NCBI GenBank assembly: GCA_024683255.1
Contig: JAIKYL010000191.1
Span: 1 to 7,335, forward strand
Source: Bacteroidales bacterium
GTDB lineage: Bacteria > Bacteroidota > Bacteroidia > Bacteroidales > UBA932
DNA length: 7,335 nt
Reading direction: 5' to 3'
The notes under the pieces are model-generated. The model saw only the letters and a list, made by a program, of their open reading frames with translations, had not been told where the DNA came from and did not search any database. Shown piece after piece: positions 5,641 through 7,335 of the stretch. The position numbers were made by a program, and so were the translations under genes. The number at the start of each line of letters is the position of its first letter. Position 1 is the first letter of the stretch.

Positions 5641-5672
5641 TTTGCGTATAAGACTAAAATGCTGTATTTTTG
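5641..5672 (+). promoter_or_regulatory. Consensus Bacteroidota promoter of the RyR-domain gene
   Basis: TTTG (5641-5644), a 20-bp spacer and TATTTTTG (5665-5672) match the -33/-7 consensus TTTG-N19-21-TAnnTTTG completely. This is the best promoter in the window. The start is expected near 5678, giving an AT-rich leader of about 40 nt with no Shine-Dalgarno sequence. The gene can thus be expressed apart from the upstream lysR gene. Confidence 0.7.
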
Positions 5673-5718
5673 TAGTTAGGTTGATTATTCACGTTAACAT
5701 TTTTAATATCAAGATATA

Positions 5719-7335
5719 ATGGATCCCACCAATCCCCTTCACCTGATCCTGGCCATCATAGCGGCACTGGCCCTGCTGGCGCTCATTATCGGCATTATTG
5801 TCTTTCTGGTAAAGCCCAGCAGCCGGCGGGACAGCTTCCGTCTGGCGGTTCCCTTGCATCTAGTTTCCCGCAAGAATAAGAAAAACCATATTTTTCTGGG
5901 CATCAGCGAGTATTCCCGCCTGCTCGCAGCCCAAATCATACAGGAGTGGAAAAAAGAGAAGAATAAGAAAGACCAGGGCCGCATCCTGTTTGTGGATTTG
6001 GCCGATACCTTCTCCCCCACGGCGGAACAGCAGCTGAAGGAACTGCTTGGCAGTAAACGCGTTATGGTGCTTAATGGCTCGCTCAGGGCCCTGGACGTGC
6101 CATCCCTGGCCCAGTCTATCGGCCTGGAGGGGTTGCAGCCCTGGCTGGAAAATGCCCGCACCAGCCTGTACCTGTTCTCCGACAAACTGCCCGAGAATGC
6201 GCGGCTCCTTTCCCTGGCAACGGACGACAGCTCCATCCGTGCCAAAGTCTTCTACTATGCTTCGGTCCCGGACGGGTACGACTCACTGGTGGCTTCTACC
6301 GGCATCCGTGTGCGTATGCTCAACCCGCACCAGATGTCCTTCATGCACCTGAAGCTGGACTGCCCGGACCAGATGCCGCACAATTTTGTCCGTAAGGCCC
6401 TGGACAAGGAAGGAAACCCGCTGGGATACGTGGAAGACGGCCTGCACGCCCTGGTGGTGGGATTCGGCAATACCGGCCAGGAAGCCGTACGTTTCCTGGT
6501 GGAATACGGCAGTTTCGTGGGCAAGGATTATCTTCGGGCGCCCATGTCCATCCGGGTGTACGACCCGCAGCTCCAGCGGAAACTGGGTTCCTTCCTGCAA
6601 TCGGCCCCGGCCCTGAAAGGAGATCCCGCCTTCCAGTGGAACGCGGACTGCGCCGGCTCCGCAGGCTTCTGGGAAGCCTTTGAACGGGATGCCGATACCA
6701 ATTATATCGTAATTGCCATAGACGATGGCTCCAAGAATCTCCAGCTGGGCGTATCCCTGCTGCAGGCTGCCGCCCGGGCGGGCCGGGACGTGAGCAAGAT
6801 GCTCATCCTGATTCGCGACTGGAAAGACACCCGCAAATCCCGTGAGATCATGGCCTATTACAATGCCGCCTACTGCCCGGAAGGTGTGCAGGTTTTGCGC
6901 AGCTTCGGGAGTACCCGGGAAATCTGGACTCCGGACGTGATTTCGGGCCGGCGCCTGAAGGATACCGCCAAACTCTTCTACGAGAACCAGAAGACCATGG
7001 GCGTCAGCGAAGACTGGGATGCCCGCAGGGAGCGCCTTTCCAAACCCGGAGCCGGCCAGCTCCAGAACCAGCAGGAACTGCGTCGCCGGCAAGCCATGGA
7101 CATCTCCCGCGCCCTGTATGCCCCCACGCTGCTCTCTTTTGCCCCGGCTGCCGGGGAGCCCGATGCGGCCCGGATGGAATATCTGCTGGCCCAGGAGCAC
7201 CTGCACTGGAAAAACGCCCTGGAACTGATTGGCTATACGGACGGCCCGCTGGACGAGCTTAACAAGAAACACCCTGGCCTGGTCCCCTACCCGGATATCA
7301 CGGACGAGCGCAACCGCAGCATGGGTGAACTGGCC
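5719..7335 (+). CDS. Membrane-anchored tandem Rossmann (TrkA_N-like) protein with RyR-type domain, 3' end outside window
   Basis: The reading frame is open for 539 codons from the ATG at 5719 to the window end. Residues 7-31 form one N-terminal transmembrane helix followed by Lys/Arg, so the rest should be cytoplasmic. Residues 57-170 look like a degenerate Rossmann segment (HIFLGISEYSRLLA, RILFVDLAD, TSLYLFSD). Residues 243-370 are a clearer one: VVGFGNTGQEAVRFL carries a G-x-G-x-x-G motif, followed by IRVYDP and NYIVIAIDDGSKNLQLGVSLL, much like the NAD-binding TrkA_N fold. Residues 486-539 fit the RyR (ryanodine-receptor repeat) pattern: AQEHLHW, a Gly-Tyr turn, KKHPGLVPY and an acidic E-R-N-R end. 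A possible degenerate RyR-like repeat lies at about 414-468. Known bacterial RyR proteins are mostly uncharacterised. The trkH and LysR neighbours suggest a role in ion or nucleotide sensing, but this is inference. The clear fold motifs, codon use and consensus promoter support it over the antisense frames. Confidence 0.85.
   Translation, partial: MDPTNPLHLILAIIAALALLALIIGIIVFLVKPSSRRDSFRLAVPLHLVSRKNKKNHIFLGISEYSRLLAAQIIQEWKKEKNKKDQGRILFVDLADTFSPTAEQQLKELLGSKRVMVLNGSLRALDVPSLAQSIGLEGLQPWLENARTSLYLFSDKLPENARLLSLATDDSSIRAKVFYYASVPDGYDSLVASTGIRVRMLNPHQMSFMHLKLDCPDQMPHNFVRKALDKEGNPLGYVEDGLHALVVGFGNTGQEAVRFLVEYGSFVGKDYLRAPMSIRVYDPQLQRKLGSFLQSAPALKGDPAFQWNADCAGSAGFWEAFERDADTNYIVIAIDDGSKNLQLGVSLLQAAARAGRDVSKMLILIRDWKDTRKSREIMAYYNAAYCPEGVQVLRSFGSTREIWTPDVISGRRLKDTAKLFYENQKTMGVSEDWDARRERLSKPGAGQLQNQQELRRRQAMDISRALYAPTLLSFAPAAGEPDAARMEYLLAQEHLHWKNALELIGYTDGPLDELNKKHPGLVPYPDITDERNRSMGELA

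Noticed and set aside
6283..7272. Minus-strand 329-codon ORF antisense to the RyR-domain gene
   Set aside because: It is long only because the GC-rich antisense frame is open. The plus strand has a consensus promoter, a transmembrane start, a Rossmann motif and a RyR motif in one unbroken frame.

Overview
The window looks like chromosomal DNA of a Bacteroidota bacterium, probably a Bacteroidales gut or oral-type lineage with fairly GC-rich genes. The grounds are -7 boxes of the TAnnTTTG type upstream of most genes (three are exactly TATCTTTG), almost no Shine-Dalgarno sequences, short lipoproteins with an SCGNN start, a TPR-transmembrane-LuxR regulator, and a Bacteroidales-style OxyR-like LysR regulator. 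No database search was possible; all family calls rest on motifs read by eye.

Region 1 (1-403) is AT-rich and looks like a mobile-element edge. The first 23 codons of a minus-strand tyrosine recombinase run off the left end. Its leader carries a 12-bp tandem repeat. To the right lie an orphan plus-strand terminator, a second 12-bp-period repeat pair and the minus-strand terminator of the next operon.

Region 2 (404-3103) holds two minus-strand lipoprotein genes in one operon. They diverge from a plus-strand gene for a membrane-spanning regulator: periplasmic TPRs, one transmembrane helix and a cytoplasmic LuxR/GerE helix-turn-helix. The 139-bp shared intergenic region has a perfect 14-bp palindrome.

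Region 3 (3131-7335) holds trkH, a potassium-uptake channel subunit, on the minus strand with no trkA beside it. It diverges from a LysR regulator of the OxyR type whose redox-loop cysteines appear to be missing. A well-formed Bacteroidales promoter follows, driving a large gene that is open at the window end. That gene encodes a membrane-anchored protein with two TrkA_N-like Rossmann segments and a ryanodine-receptor-type (RyR) motif. It is a real ORF of 539 codons with no stop inside the window, so a search for complete ORFs would miss it.

The most interesting possibility is that trkH, the cysteine-less OxyR-like regulator and the Rossmann-RyR membrane protein form one functional module for ion or redox homeostasis. 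The RyR protein might stand in for, or sense alongside, the absent TrkA. This is inference from gene order and domain resemblance.
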